A DNA stretch of 5,174 bases from DASSNR01 sp036278935 (lineage in GTDB: Bacteria > Gemmatimonadota > Gemmatimonadetes > Gemmatimonadales > Gemmatimonadaceae): positions 1-5,174 of the forward strand of contig DASUKA010000131.1 in NCBI GenBank assembly GCA_036278935.1. Direction: 5' to 3'. The position numbers were made by a program, and so were the translations under genes. Below, piece by piece: positions 1-5,153 of the stretch (position 1 is the stretch's first letter; each line of letters opens with the position of its first letter). Below the pieces are notes generated by a model. That model had not been told where the DNA came from. It did no database searches and saw only the letters and a list, made by a program, of their open reading frames with translations.

Positions 1-252
1 GCCGAGCTGGCCCGGGCGCAACTGGCCCAGGGCCACGCACGGGAGGCCATCGCCACGCTCAGGGATGGGTACAAGGGGCCGCTGGACGCCATGGGCCGCT
101 ACGAAACGCGGAGCCAGCTCGATCTTCTCATGGCGCTCTCGTTCGAGCGGGCGGGTCTGCCGGACAGCGCGCGGGTGTACGCCGGGTACGTGCGCTCGGC
201 GTGGCAGGACGCGGACCCGGAAGTGAAGCGCATGCTGGCGCAGCTACCGTAG
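1..252 (+). CDS. TPR-type protein, C-terminal fragment (5' end outside window)
   Basis: The frame is open from base 1 to a TAG at 250-252 and gives the last 83 residues of a longer protein. The visible part is helical and alanine/leucine-rich. It starts with an AELARAQLAQGHAREAIATL stretch, which reads as a tetratricopeptide repeat (small-large-small residue spacing, A-x-G near the turn). A second helix pair follows, with LMALSFERAGLPDSARVYAG, and a terminal W-x-DADPE segment. Such repeats are protein-interaction scaffolds. In bacteria of this type they often form the C-terminal half of serine/threonine kinases, adenylate-cyclase-like proteins or SARP/CadC-type regulators, but the N-terminal domain is not in the window, so the overall function is unknown. 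The gene is convergent with the DUF488 gene: only 16 bp separate the two stop codons and I see no hairpin terminator there. Confidence 0.75.
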   Translation, partial: AELARAQLAQGHAREAIATLRDGYKGPLDAMGRYETRSQLDLLMALSFERAGLPDSARVYAGYVRSAWQDADPEVKRMLAQLP

Positions 253-268
253 GGCAGTTGGAGGGCTC

Positions 269-628
269 CTACTCGCCCGCGCGTCGCATCTCCTCGAGCA
301 GCTCGCGCAACACCACCGCATCGTTGTGCTCCTCGTCGCGGGCGCCGTACACGAGCGTGATGCGGCGGTGCGCTCCTCGTTGCGCGAGTGACTGCAGCGT
401 GTCGTGGTGCGTGCGCAGCTCGGCGCGATACCGCTTCCGGAACTCGCTCCACCGGGCGGGGTCGTGTCCGAACCATTTGCGCAGCTCGGTGGACGGTGCC
501 AGCTCCTTCATCCATTCGTCGATCGCGGCGTGCGCCTTGCTCACCCCGCGCGGCCAGAGCCGGTCGATGAGGATGCGCTCCCCGTCATCCGAAGCGGCGG
601 GTTCGTACGCGCGTTTGATGGTGAACAT
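269..628 (-). CDS. DUF488 (YeaO-like) family protein
   Basis: This is a complete 119-residue protein, the normal size for the short DUF488 family that includes E. coli YeaO. Hallmarks are visible in order: the N-terminal strand MFTIKRAYEP, DRLWPRG at residues 22-28, LAPSTELRKWFGHDP at 43-57, a WSEFRKRYRAEL helix at 60-71, and YGARDEEHNDAVVL at 94-107. The conserved Arg, Trp, His and Asp residues suggest a ligand-binding or catalytic pocket, but the biochemical role of the family is not established. No signal peptide or membrane segment is seen, so it should be cytoplasmic. The ATG at 628 is chosen because the family begins right there (M-x-x-I-K-R-x-Y). No Shine-Dalgarno sequence precedes it: the leader is pyrimidine-rich (CCTCGCCTTTCCC-ATG), unlike the purine-rich leaders of the other genes here. 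The stop is TAG at 269-271. Confidence 0.9.
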   Translation of the reverse strand: MFTIKRAYEPAASDDGERILIDRLWPRGVSKAHAAIDEWMKELAPSTELRKWFGHDPARWSEFRKRYRAELRTHHDTLQSLAQRGAHRRITLVYGARDEEHNDAVVLRELLEEMRRAGE

Positions 629-650
629 GGGAAAGGCGAGGGTATCGGGA

Positions 651-818
651 GTAGGGTGTCGGGTGTGGGGGAACGGCGTGCATCGCCGCGGTCAATCCGG
701 GGGGCTGAACCAACCCTGTCATTCCGAGCGGTAGCGAGGACTCTCTTCGACATTTGTCATTCCGAAGGACAGGGGATGTGCAGGCCGTTCCCCATACACC
801 CCACACCCGCCTCCCTAC
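651..818. repeat. Nested inverted-repeat element (MITE/REP-like), about 168 bp
   Basis: The outer arms are GTAGGGTGTCGGGTGTGGGG at 651-670 and its imperfect reverse complement at 799-818 (18 of 20 positions match). The inverted repeat continues inward: GGGGAACGGCGTGCA at 668-682 matches the reverse complement of 779-793 at 14 of 15 positions, with a few extra bases (around 794-798) in the right arm. The interior holds an 11-bp exact direct repeat, TGTCATTCCGA at 717-727 and 755-765, and a 7-bp perfect inverted pair, CCCTGTC (714-720) and GACAGGG (768-774). The first direct-repeat copy continues into GCGGTAGCGAGGA, a small imperfect GCG...GC/AGCGAGG motif. There is no open reading frame of its own, so it would be non-autonomous if mobile. 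Arms this long would fold into a cruciform or an RNA hairpin and could also act as a terminator or mRNA stabiliser between the flanking genes. The arms are seen directly; mobility is inference. Confidence 0.7.
717..765 (+). repeat. Direct repeat TGTCATTCCGA, two copies
   Basis: Exact 11-bp copies lie at 717-727 and 755-765, 38 bp apart, in the loop of the larger inverted-repeat element. The first copy reads on as GCGGTAGCGAGGACTCTCTTCGACATT; the second diverges after the shared core (AGGACAGGGG). Repeats of the form GTCATTCCGAGCG...AGCGAGGA are, to my recollection, dispersed in many copies in intergenic DNA of Gemmatimonadota and Acidobacteriota genomes. I cannot count copies from one window. 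Confidence 0.7.
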
Positions 819-841
819 ACCCTATCCTCATGATGCATGAC

Positions 842-1972
842 TCACAACTCTCTGGCCGTTTGCGGCTCGATCCCCACGCGCCGGCACCAGGCTTCGTACG
901 CCACGGGGGAGATTTCGGACGGTTTGATCTCGCTCCGGCCGCCCCAGAAAACGTTCGTGTAGCTCACCGGGATGCCGACCGCGGCAAGGTGCTCGTCGAT
1001 CGCGGCCTTGTGCGCCAGCAGGACTGACTTCTCCGTGCCGTGCGCCACCGCCATGAGATTCACGTTGCTGAACTCCGGGCCGCCCTCGCGCCAGTACGCG
1101 TGCGTGAGAATGTGGTGCCGCCCGATCTCGCGCCCTGCCTCGATCTCCCGGCCCGGCGGGATGCGCCAGTGGAAGAGCGCATTGTACCGCGTCACGCGCT
1201 CGCCGCCCGCGGAGGGTTTCACATGCTCCAGAAAGGTGGAGAACCGACCAATGACGCCGCGCTCATTCAGGCTCGCCGCCACGCGCAGGAACTCGTCCAG
1301 CGAGACGCCGGCTTCCTCGGCGCGCGCGCGCCATGGATTGGCGCGAATTTCCTCCGGCGCGAACTCCCGCTTCAGCGGCTCGAGCACGCGCCACTCCGCA
1401 TCGGAGAGGGTGACGATGTGCGTATCCATCACGCGGCCCAGCTCATCCGTCTTACTGCCCGGTGCCATGCCACGCCGGCGCACGTGTCCTACGCCGAGCG
1501 CGAAGAGGCGCTCTGCCGGCATCACCCGGAAGGCGTCCGCGCCCACCTGCCGCGCCAGGAACTCGCAGTGCCTCTGCATGGAGAAGCCCTGCGGCACCTT
1601 GAGCGTGGTCCACAGGCGATACGCCGAGCCCGTGGTCTCGGTATCGGTGGAGCGGATCACGACGTGTCCGGAGAACGGATCGTCGTGCACCATGTAGTCG
1701 AACGCCGCGTCCAGTCGTTCTGAAGGAACCCGCCACGCGATGAGCGCACCGGGCGCGAGATTCGTGGCCATCAACGTCTGCCGCACCCGGCGAATGGTAC
1801 CGGCTGAGAGCATCGCGCGGATGCGCTCGAGGATCACCTCCAGCGGCAGCTCAGCGCGACGCGCGATCTCCGCGAAGGGGTCGGGGAGAAAGCCAGCGAT
1901 CCGATCCTCGGAGATCGCGAGGATGCGGGCGTTGGTGGGATCGGTGATTTCGACGGGAACGGTAGTGGGCAC
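842..1972 (-). CDS. Double Lrp/AsnC-type protein, siroheme decarboxylase-like (NirDL/AhbAB fusion type)
   Basis: From the GTG at 1972 the protein has 376 residues and holds two tandem winged-helix + AsnC ligand-binding units. Unit 1 has an HTH at about 15-67 (DPTNARIL..., ending GTIRRVRQTL) and an alpha/beta domain at 75-160 (ALIAWRVP..., ending ERLFALGVGHVRR). Unit 2 has an HTH at about 190-245 (LSDAEWRVL..., ending GVIGRFSTFLEH) and a ligand domain at 263-342 (YNALFHWRIP..., HHILTHAYWR at 286-295, NLMAVAHG at 305-312). The RF-x-x-x-L-x-H, W-R-I-P, TH-x-Y-x-R and V-x-HG pattern matches siroheme decarboxylases (AhbA/AhbB; NirD/L/G/H), which remove two acetate carboxyls from siroheme in the alternative haem or haem d1 pathways. 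Unit 1 lacks the TH-x-Y-x-R motif. It has VIRSTDTETTGSAYRLWTTL instead, so it may be structural or use another ligand. No haem or nitrite-reductase genes are visible nearby. A DNA-binding Lrp-type regulator remains possible. The start is GTG because GAGAGG lies 6 bp upstream and the residues further upstream look non-family. Confidence 0.72.
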   Translation of the reverse strand: MPTTVPVEITDPTNARILAISEDRIAGFLPDPFAEIARRAELPLEVILERIRAMLSAGTIRRVRQTLMATNLAPGALIAWRVPSERLDAAFDYMVHDDPFSGHVVIRSTDTETTGSAYRLWTTLKVPQGFSMQRHCEFLARQVGADAFRVMPAERLFALGVGHVRRRGMAPGSKTDELGRVMDTHIVTLSDAEWRVLEPLKREFAPEEIRANPWRARAEEAGVSLDEFLRVAASLNERGVIGRFSTFLEHVKPSAGGERVTRYNALFHWRIPPGREIEAGREIGRHHILTHAYWREGGPEFSNVNLMAVAHGTEKSVLLAHKAAIDEHLAAVGIPVSYTNVFWGGRSEIKPSEISPVAYEAWCRRVGIEPQTAREL

Positions 1973-1978
1973 TCCGGA

Positions 1979-1984
1979 CCTCTC
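1979..1984 (-). promoter_or_regulatory. Shine-Dalgarno site deciding the GTG start of the AsnC-like gene
   Basis: On the minus strand the sequence reads GAGAGG-TCCGGA-GTG, a purine-rich ribosome binding site 6 bp before the GTG at 1970-1972. The in-frame ATG at 2138-2140 has no comparable site and sits within low-complexity repeat DNA. The 56 residues it would add are rich in Pro, Thr, Ser and Ala and lack the look of the family. Confidence 0.6.
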
Positions 1985-2082
1985 GGGACAAACGACTCCG
2001 GGCTCCGGCCGCCGAGTGTCGCACGATGGCGCTGGCGCCGGAAACGCGACGGCATCCACCGCCGCTCCAGTCGAAAGATAAG

Positions 2083-2170
2083 TGCGGTGAGGGGAGGTGA
2101 GTTGTGAGGTATGGGCTATGGGTTGTGCCGTTCCACTCATAACTCAACACTCACAGTCAACACTCACAAT
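2083..2170. repeat. Low-complexity GTGAGTTGTGAG-type repeat block
   Basis: The left half (2083-2127) is G/T/A-rich on the plus strand and the right half (2136-2170) is C/A/T-rich, so the two halves are roughly mirror-complementary. GAGTTGTGAG (2099-2108) pairs with CTCATAACTC (2136-2145) at 9 of 10 positions. The right half also contains a 12-bp exact direct repeat, TCAACACTCACA, at 2144-2155 and 2157-2168 (period 13). The arrangement resembles the 651-818 element in being G/T-rich then C/A-rich, but it is shorter and more degenerate. It separates the YceI stop from the AsnC-like start. Confidence 0.6.
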
Positions 2171-2183
2171 CCATCCCCGCCTT

Positions 2184-2744
2184 CTACTTTTTTACCGCCT
2201 GCGCGTTGATCGAGATGTCGATCTCGTTACTCACCAGGATGCCCCCCGCCTCGAGCGCCTGGTTCCAGGTGAGACCGAACTCGCGCCGATCGATCCTGGC
2301 CTTGGCAGTGAAGCCCGCGCGCTCCCCGCCCCACGGATCCTTCATGCGGCCCTCGAATATGGTGTCGAGCGTCACCGGCTTGGTCACGCCGTGGATCGTC
2401 AGGTCGCCGATCACACGCAGGTGCTTCTGGTCCGCCGCCTCCACGCGGGTGCTCGTGAAGGTGATGTCCGGATAGTGCTCCACATCCAGGAAATCGGCGG
2501 AGCGCAGATGATTGTCGCGCTGTTCCGTTCGCGTATCGATACTCGCGGCCTTGATGGTCGCCTTCACCGAGGAGCGGCTCCGATCAGCCTCGTCGGCCAG
2601 GATCGTCCCGCTGATATCGGTGAAGCGCCCCTTCACCGTGGTGATCATCATGTGCTTCGCTGAGAACTCCACGAGCGTGTGCACGGGGTCGAGCTCCCAC
2701 GTTGTGCGCTTGGTCTGCGGCTGGGTGGCCGGTGTCGTCGGCAT
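2184..2744 (-). CDS. YceI family protein (lipocalin-like, polyisoprenoid-binding type), cytoplasmic form
   Basis: The product has 186 residues, close to the usual 170-190 of the family. Family landmarks appear in order: WELDPVHTLVEFSAKHMM from residue 16, KGRFTDISGTI at about 38-48, RDNHLRSADFLDVEHYP at 76-92, GDLTIHGVTKPV at 113-124, DRREFGLTWN at 152-161 and GGILVSNEIDI at 167-177. YceI proteins form an extended beta-barrel that binds a long isoprenoid or amide-bearing lipid; their physiological role is mostly unproven. E. coli YceI is periplasmic, but this protein begins MPTTPATQPQTKRTT with no hydrophobic signal segment, so it should stay in the cytoplasm. The ATG at 2744 is chosen because AGGAGGAG lies just upstream and family homology starts soon after; an in-frame ATG at 2909 has neither. 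The stop is TAG at 2184-2186. It is divergent from the S9 peptidase gene. Confidence 0.93.
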   Translation of the reverse strand: MPTTPATQPQTKRTTWELDPVHTLVEFSAKHMMITTVKGRFTDISGTILADEADRSRSSVKATIKAASIDTRTEQRDNHLRSADFLDVEHYPDITFTSTRVEAADQKHLRVIGDLTIHGVTKPVTLDTIFEGRMKDPWGGERAGFTAKARIDRREFGLTWNQALEAGGILVSNEIDISINAQAVKK

Positions 2745-2748
2745 GGAT

Positions 2749-2756
2749 CTCCTCCT
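2749..2756 (-). promoter_or_regulatory. Strong Shine-Dalgarno site of the yceI-family gene
   Basis: On the minus strand AGGAGGAG is followed by ATCC and then ATG (2744-2742). The near-perfect match to the anti-Shine-Dalgarno sequence fixes the start at 2744 and suggests efficient translation. Confidence 0.85.
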
Positions 2757-2822
2757 GGTCTGGATGGAAGCAGCAAGCGGGCCCGCACTCACGCACCGTG
2801 GTGTTCCGGACGGGCTCGTATG

Positions 2823-2837
2823 TGGGACATCGTCCCA
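2823..2837. promoter_or_regulatory. Perfect inverted repeat TGGGAC-ATC-GTCCCA, candidate operator
   Basis: Six-base arms pair perfectly around a 3-base centre. The site lies in the 234-bp divergent region, about 80 bp upstream of the yceI-family start and about 140 bp upstream of the peptidase start. Palindromes of this size are typical binding sites for dimeric repressors or activators. I do not recognise which regulator this would be, and chance occurrence in GC-rich DNA is possible. Confidence 0.35.
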
Positions 2838-2866
2838 ATTCTCTAGAAGAAGTTCACTGAGAGAAT
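2838..2866. promoter_or_regulatory. Inverted repeat ATTCTCT-N15-AGAGAAT, candidate operator or promoter region
   Basis: Perfect 7-base arms at 2838-2844 and 2860-2866 flank a 15-base spacer. The arm centres are 22 bp apart, about two helical turns, so a dimer or tetramer could contact one face of the DNA. This is the most AT-rich patch of the divergent region and directly abuts the TGGGAC palindrome. On the minus strand the right half reads CTAGAGAAT, which could serve as a weak -10 element for the yceI-family gene. No clear -35 is found. Confidence 0.4.
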
Positions 2867-2968
2867 CGTTCCAGCGGCCGCGCGCCAGGTCGGTCCCGGG
2901 AAGACGCATGGGCTGGACGGGCGCGTGCGCGGAGATTATCTCCCCAGTCTGGACGACATCCGGAACTC

Positions 2969-2974
2969 AGGAGG
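2969..2974 (+). promoter_or_regulatory. Shine-Dalgarno site deciding the peptidase start
   Basis: AGGAGG is followed by CCTC and ATG at 2979-2981. It selects this ATG over the in-frame ATG at 2925, which would place 18 extra polar residues in front of the signal peptide. Confidence 0.85.
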
Positions 2975-2978
2975 CCTC

Positions 2979-5153
2979 ATGTCGATCGCTGCCGTTCGCG
3001 TGCGCCGCGCTCTCGCCGGTGCCCTGCTCTGTCCCGTACTGGCCCTGCCGGCGCTCGCGCAGGATGCCGGCAACTCGTTCAGCCTCGCGCAGGTGCTGAG
3101 CTACCCCTTTCCGCAGCAGCTCGTCGCCGCTCCCACCGGTCAGAAGATCGCCTGGGTGTTCAACGAGCAGGGGGTGCGCAATGTGTGGGTGGCCGAGGGG
3201 CCCAAGTGGACCGCGCAGCAGGTGACGCACTACGCTGCTGATGATGGGCAGGAGATCACCAGTCTGACCTTCTCGCCCGACGGCAACACGCTGATCTACG
3301 TGCGCGGTGGCGACCACGACTCCAACTGGGAGGCTTCGGGGAATCTGCCGCCGGATCCGGATGCGAGTCCCGTCGAGCCCAAGATTGCCATCTGGGCGGT
3401 GAGCGCGTCGGGCGGCACGCCGAAGATGCTCTCCGAGGGTGATGCGCCTGTCATCTCGCCCAAGGGAGACAAGGTGGCGTTCATCAAGGGCCAGCAGATC
3501 TGGACCGTTCCGCTGGATGGCGGCGCCAAGGCCAAGCGGTTGCTCTTCGATCGTGGGCACGATGGCTCGCTGGAATGGTCGCCCGACGGAAGCAAGATCG
3601 CCTTCGTGACCAACCGCGGGGACCATAGCTTCATCGCCGTCTTCACCTCCGACTCCGCGCCGGTCCGCTATCTCGCGCCTTCCACCGCGCACGACCGGAG
3701 CCCGCTCTGGTCGCCCGACGGCTCCCAGATCGCCTTCATCCGGACGGCCGGTTCCGGCGGCGTGCCGCAGACGATCCTCCAGCAGCACCCGCGTCCGTGG
3801 GCCATCTGGGTTGCCAACGCCGCCACCGGCGCCGCGCATCGCGTCTGGCAGAGCCCCACGACGTTGCTCGGCTCCTATCCATCAACGAATGGCGGGGCGA
3901 ATCTCCACTGGGGAGCGGGAAATCGTCTCGTCTTCGTCACCGAGATGGACGGCTGGCCACACCTCTACTCCATCGCGGCCTCGGGCGGCACGCCGCTGCT
4001 GCTCACGCCCGGGCACTTCATGGATGAATACATCACCGAGAGCCCGGACCGGAGCTTCCTCGTGTACGCGGCGAACGGCGGCAAGAATGCCGACGACATC
4101 GACCGCCGGCACATCTTCAAGGTGCCGGTGGACCGGGCCGCGCCGGTGGAGCTCACGCCCGGTACCGGTGTGGAGTGGACACCGGTGGTCACGGGCGACA
4201 ACAAGAGCGTCGCATTCCTGGGCGGCACCGCGCAGCGGCCGCCCGTCCCGATGGTCGTGGCCGCCGGCGGCGGGCAGTCACAGATGATCGGCGCGGATCA
4301 GATTCCGTCGGACTTCCCCACCACGCAGCTGGTGACGCCCAAGATGGTCACCTTCCATGCGTCCGATGGGCTACTGGTGCACGGACAGCTGTTCGAGCGG
4401 CCGGGCGCGGGAAAGAAGCCCGGCATCATCTTCGTCCACGGCGGCCCGCCGCGGCAGATGCTCCTCGGCTGGCACTATATGGACTACTACTCCAACAGCT
4501 ACGCCGTCAATCAGTACCTGGCGAATCACGGCTACGTGGTGCTCTCCGTGAACTACCGGCTCGGCATCGGCCACGGACACAACTTCCATCATCCCGATCA
4601 CGCGGGCGCGCGGGGCGCCTCCGAGTATCTGGACGTCGTGGCCGGCAATCGCTATCTGCGCACGCTCCCCGGAGTGGACACCAGCCGCATCGGCATCTGG
4701 GGCGGTTCATACGGCGGCTTTCTCACCGCGATGGCGCTCGCGCGCAACTCCAACCTCTTCGCGGCCGGCGTGGACATGCACGGCGTGCACAGCTGGATGG
4801 GGCACTACAACTCGAGCGACATCGCGAGCGAGTTCGCGCCCGACCACGCGCCTGATGTGAAGCAGGCTATTCAGGTGGCATGGAAGTCGTCACCCATCGC
4901 CTGGATCGCCGACTGGAGGTCGCCGGTGCTGCTCATCCAGGGGGATGACGATCGCAACGTGCAGTTCCATCAGACGGTGGATCTCGTGCAGCGGCTCCGG
5001 GCGCAGGGCGTGAACTTCGAGCAGATGGTGATTCCGGACGAGATCCACGGCTTCCTGCGGCACGCGTCGTGGCTCCGGGCCGACTCGGCCACCGTGGCGT
5101 ACTTCGGGAAGAAGCTCAAGGGACGGGCGGCGGAAGTGGGGGCGAGGAGGTAG
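2979..5153 (+). CDS. Secreted S9-family serine peptidase (PD40 beta-propeller + prolyl oligopeptidase-type hydrolase)
   Basis: The 724-residue product starts with a classical Sec signal peptide: basic VRVRR at 6-10, a hydrophobic core, and ALA at 25-27 with likely cleavage near residue 27-28, so it should work in the periplasm or outside. Residues about 35-450 form a beta-propeller with PD40/TolB-like blades marked by SPDG or SPKG at 99-102, 160-163, 201-204 and 245-248. The C-terminal alpha/beta-hydrolase (about 460-710) has the oxyanion motif HGG at 487-489, nucleophile Ser577 in GGSYGG, Asp658 in GDDDRNV, and His690 in DEIHGF, a complete catalytic triad. S9 enzymes cleave short peptides admitted through the propeller. 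The motifs fit the acylaminoacyl-/dipeptidyl-peptidase branches rather than true prolyl oligopeptidase, but exact specificity cannot be read from sequence. A histidine-rich stretch, GHGHNFHHPDH, lies at 531-541. The stop is TAG at 5151-5153; no terminator is seen before the window ends. Confidence 0.95.
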   Translation: MSIAAVRVRRALAGALLCPVLALPALAQDAGNSFSLAQVLSYPFPQQLVAAPTGQKIAWVFNEQGVRNVWVAEGPKWTAQQVTHYAADDGQEITSLTFSPDGNTLIYVRGGDHDSNWEASGNLPPDPDASPVEPKIAIWAVSASGGTPKMLSEGDAPVISPKGDKVAFIKGQQIWTVPLDGGAKAKRLLFDRGHDGSLEWSPDGSKIAFVTNRGDHSFIAVFTSDSAPVRYLAPSTAHDRSPLWSPDGSQIAFIRTAGSGGVPQTILQQHPRPWAIWVANAATGAAHRVWQSPTTLLGSYPSTNGGANLHWGAGNRLVFVTEMDGWPHLYSIAASGGTPLLLTPGHFMDEYITESPDRSFLVYAANGGKNADDIDRRHIFKVPVDRAAPVELTPGTGVEWTPVVTGDNKSVAFLGGTAQRPPVPMVVAAGGGQSQMIGADQIPSDFPTTQLVTPKMVTFHASDGLLVHGQLFERPGAGKKPGIIFVHGGPPRQMLLGWHYMDYYSNSYAVNQYLANHGYVVLSVNYRLGIGHGHNFHHPDHAGARGASEYLDVVAGNRYLRTLPGVDTSRIGIWGGSYGGFLTAMALARNSNLFAAGVDMHGVHSWMGHYNSSDIASEFAPDHAPDVKQAIQVAWKSSPIAWIADWRSPVLLIQGDDDRNVQFHQTVDLVQRLRAQGVNFEQMVIPDEIHGFLRHASWLRADSATVAYFGKKLKGRAAEVGARR

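Larger units (their letters stand above)
629..841. other. Gene-free spacer occupied by repeat sequence
   Basis: This 213-bp gap lies between the stop of the AsnC-like gene (842) and the start of the DUF488 gene (628), both on the minus strand. I see no credible coding sequence: the short open frames across it lack ribosome binding sites and family resemblance. Most of it is taken up by the nested inverted-repeat element at 651-818, annotated separately. Between the element and the stop codon is a short palindrome, TCATG-ATG-CATGA (828-840). No recognisable sigma-70 promoter is evident for the DUF488 gene. Confidence 0.7.
1973..2183. other. Gene-free spacer between the YceI and AsnC-like genes
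   Basis: This 211-bp stretch has an open frame continuous with the AsnC-like gene, but I judge it non-coding (see the start-site evidence). It contains the GTGAGTTGTGAG-type low-complexity repeat block at 2083-2170 and, near 2077-2082, a minus-strand TTATCT that could be a weak -10 element; no matching -35 is evident. No hairpin terminator followed by T residues is seen downstream of the YceI stop. Confidence 0.5.

Noticed and set aside
828..840. TCATG-ATG-CATGA palindrome after the AsnC-like stop as a terminator
   Set aside because: The stem is only 5 bp, AT-containing and lacks a following T-run; it is too weak to call.
629..841. CRISPR array or tRNA/riboswitch in the repeat-rich spacer
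   Set aside because: There are only two short direct copies with no regular spacers, and no cloverleaf or known riboswitch core is visible.
201..1027. Open frames on the plus strand running across the DUF488 gene and the repeat element
   Set aside because: They overlap a well-supported DUF488 gene, pass through repeat DNA, and show low-complexity Arg/Ser/Ala content.
972..1723. Two open frames of over 220 codons on the plus strand opposite the AsnC-like gene
   Set aside because: The composition is biased to Arg, Ala, Pro and Ser with no recognisable domain, and the minus-strand frame has clear tandem AsnC domains.
2925..2978. Upstream in-frame ATG for the peptidase
   Set aside because: It has no ribosome binding site and would bury the signal peptide behind 18 polar residues; the ATG at 2979 has AGGAGG.
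2967..3839. Long open frame of 290 codons on the minus strand opposite the peptidase gene
   Set aside because: It is arginine/glycine-rich, has no family resemblance, and lies antisense to a clear S9 peptidase; typical of open antisense frames in GC-rich DNA.
4175..4855. 226-codon open frame in another plus-strand frame of the peptidase gene
   Set aside because: It is dominated by Arg, Gly and Ala and lies wholly inside the catalytic domain coding region.
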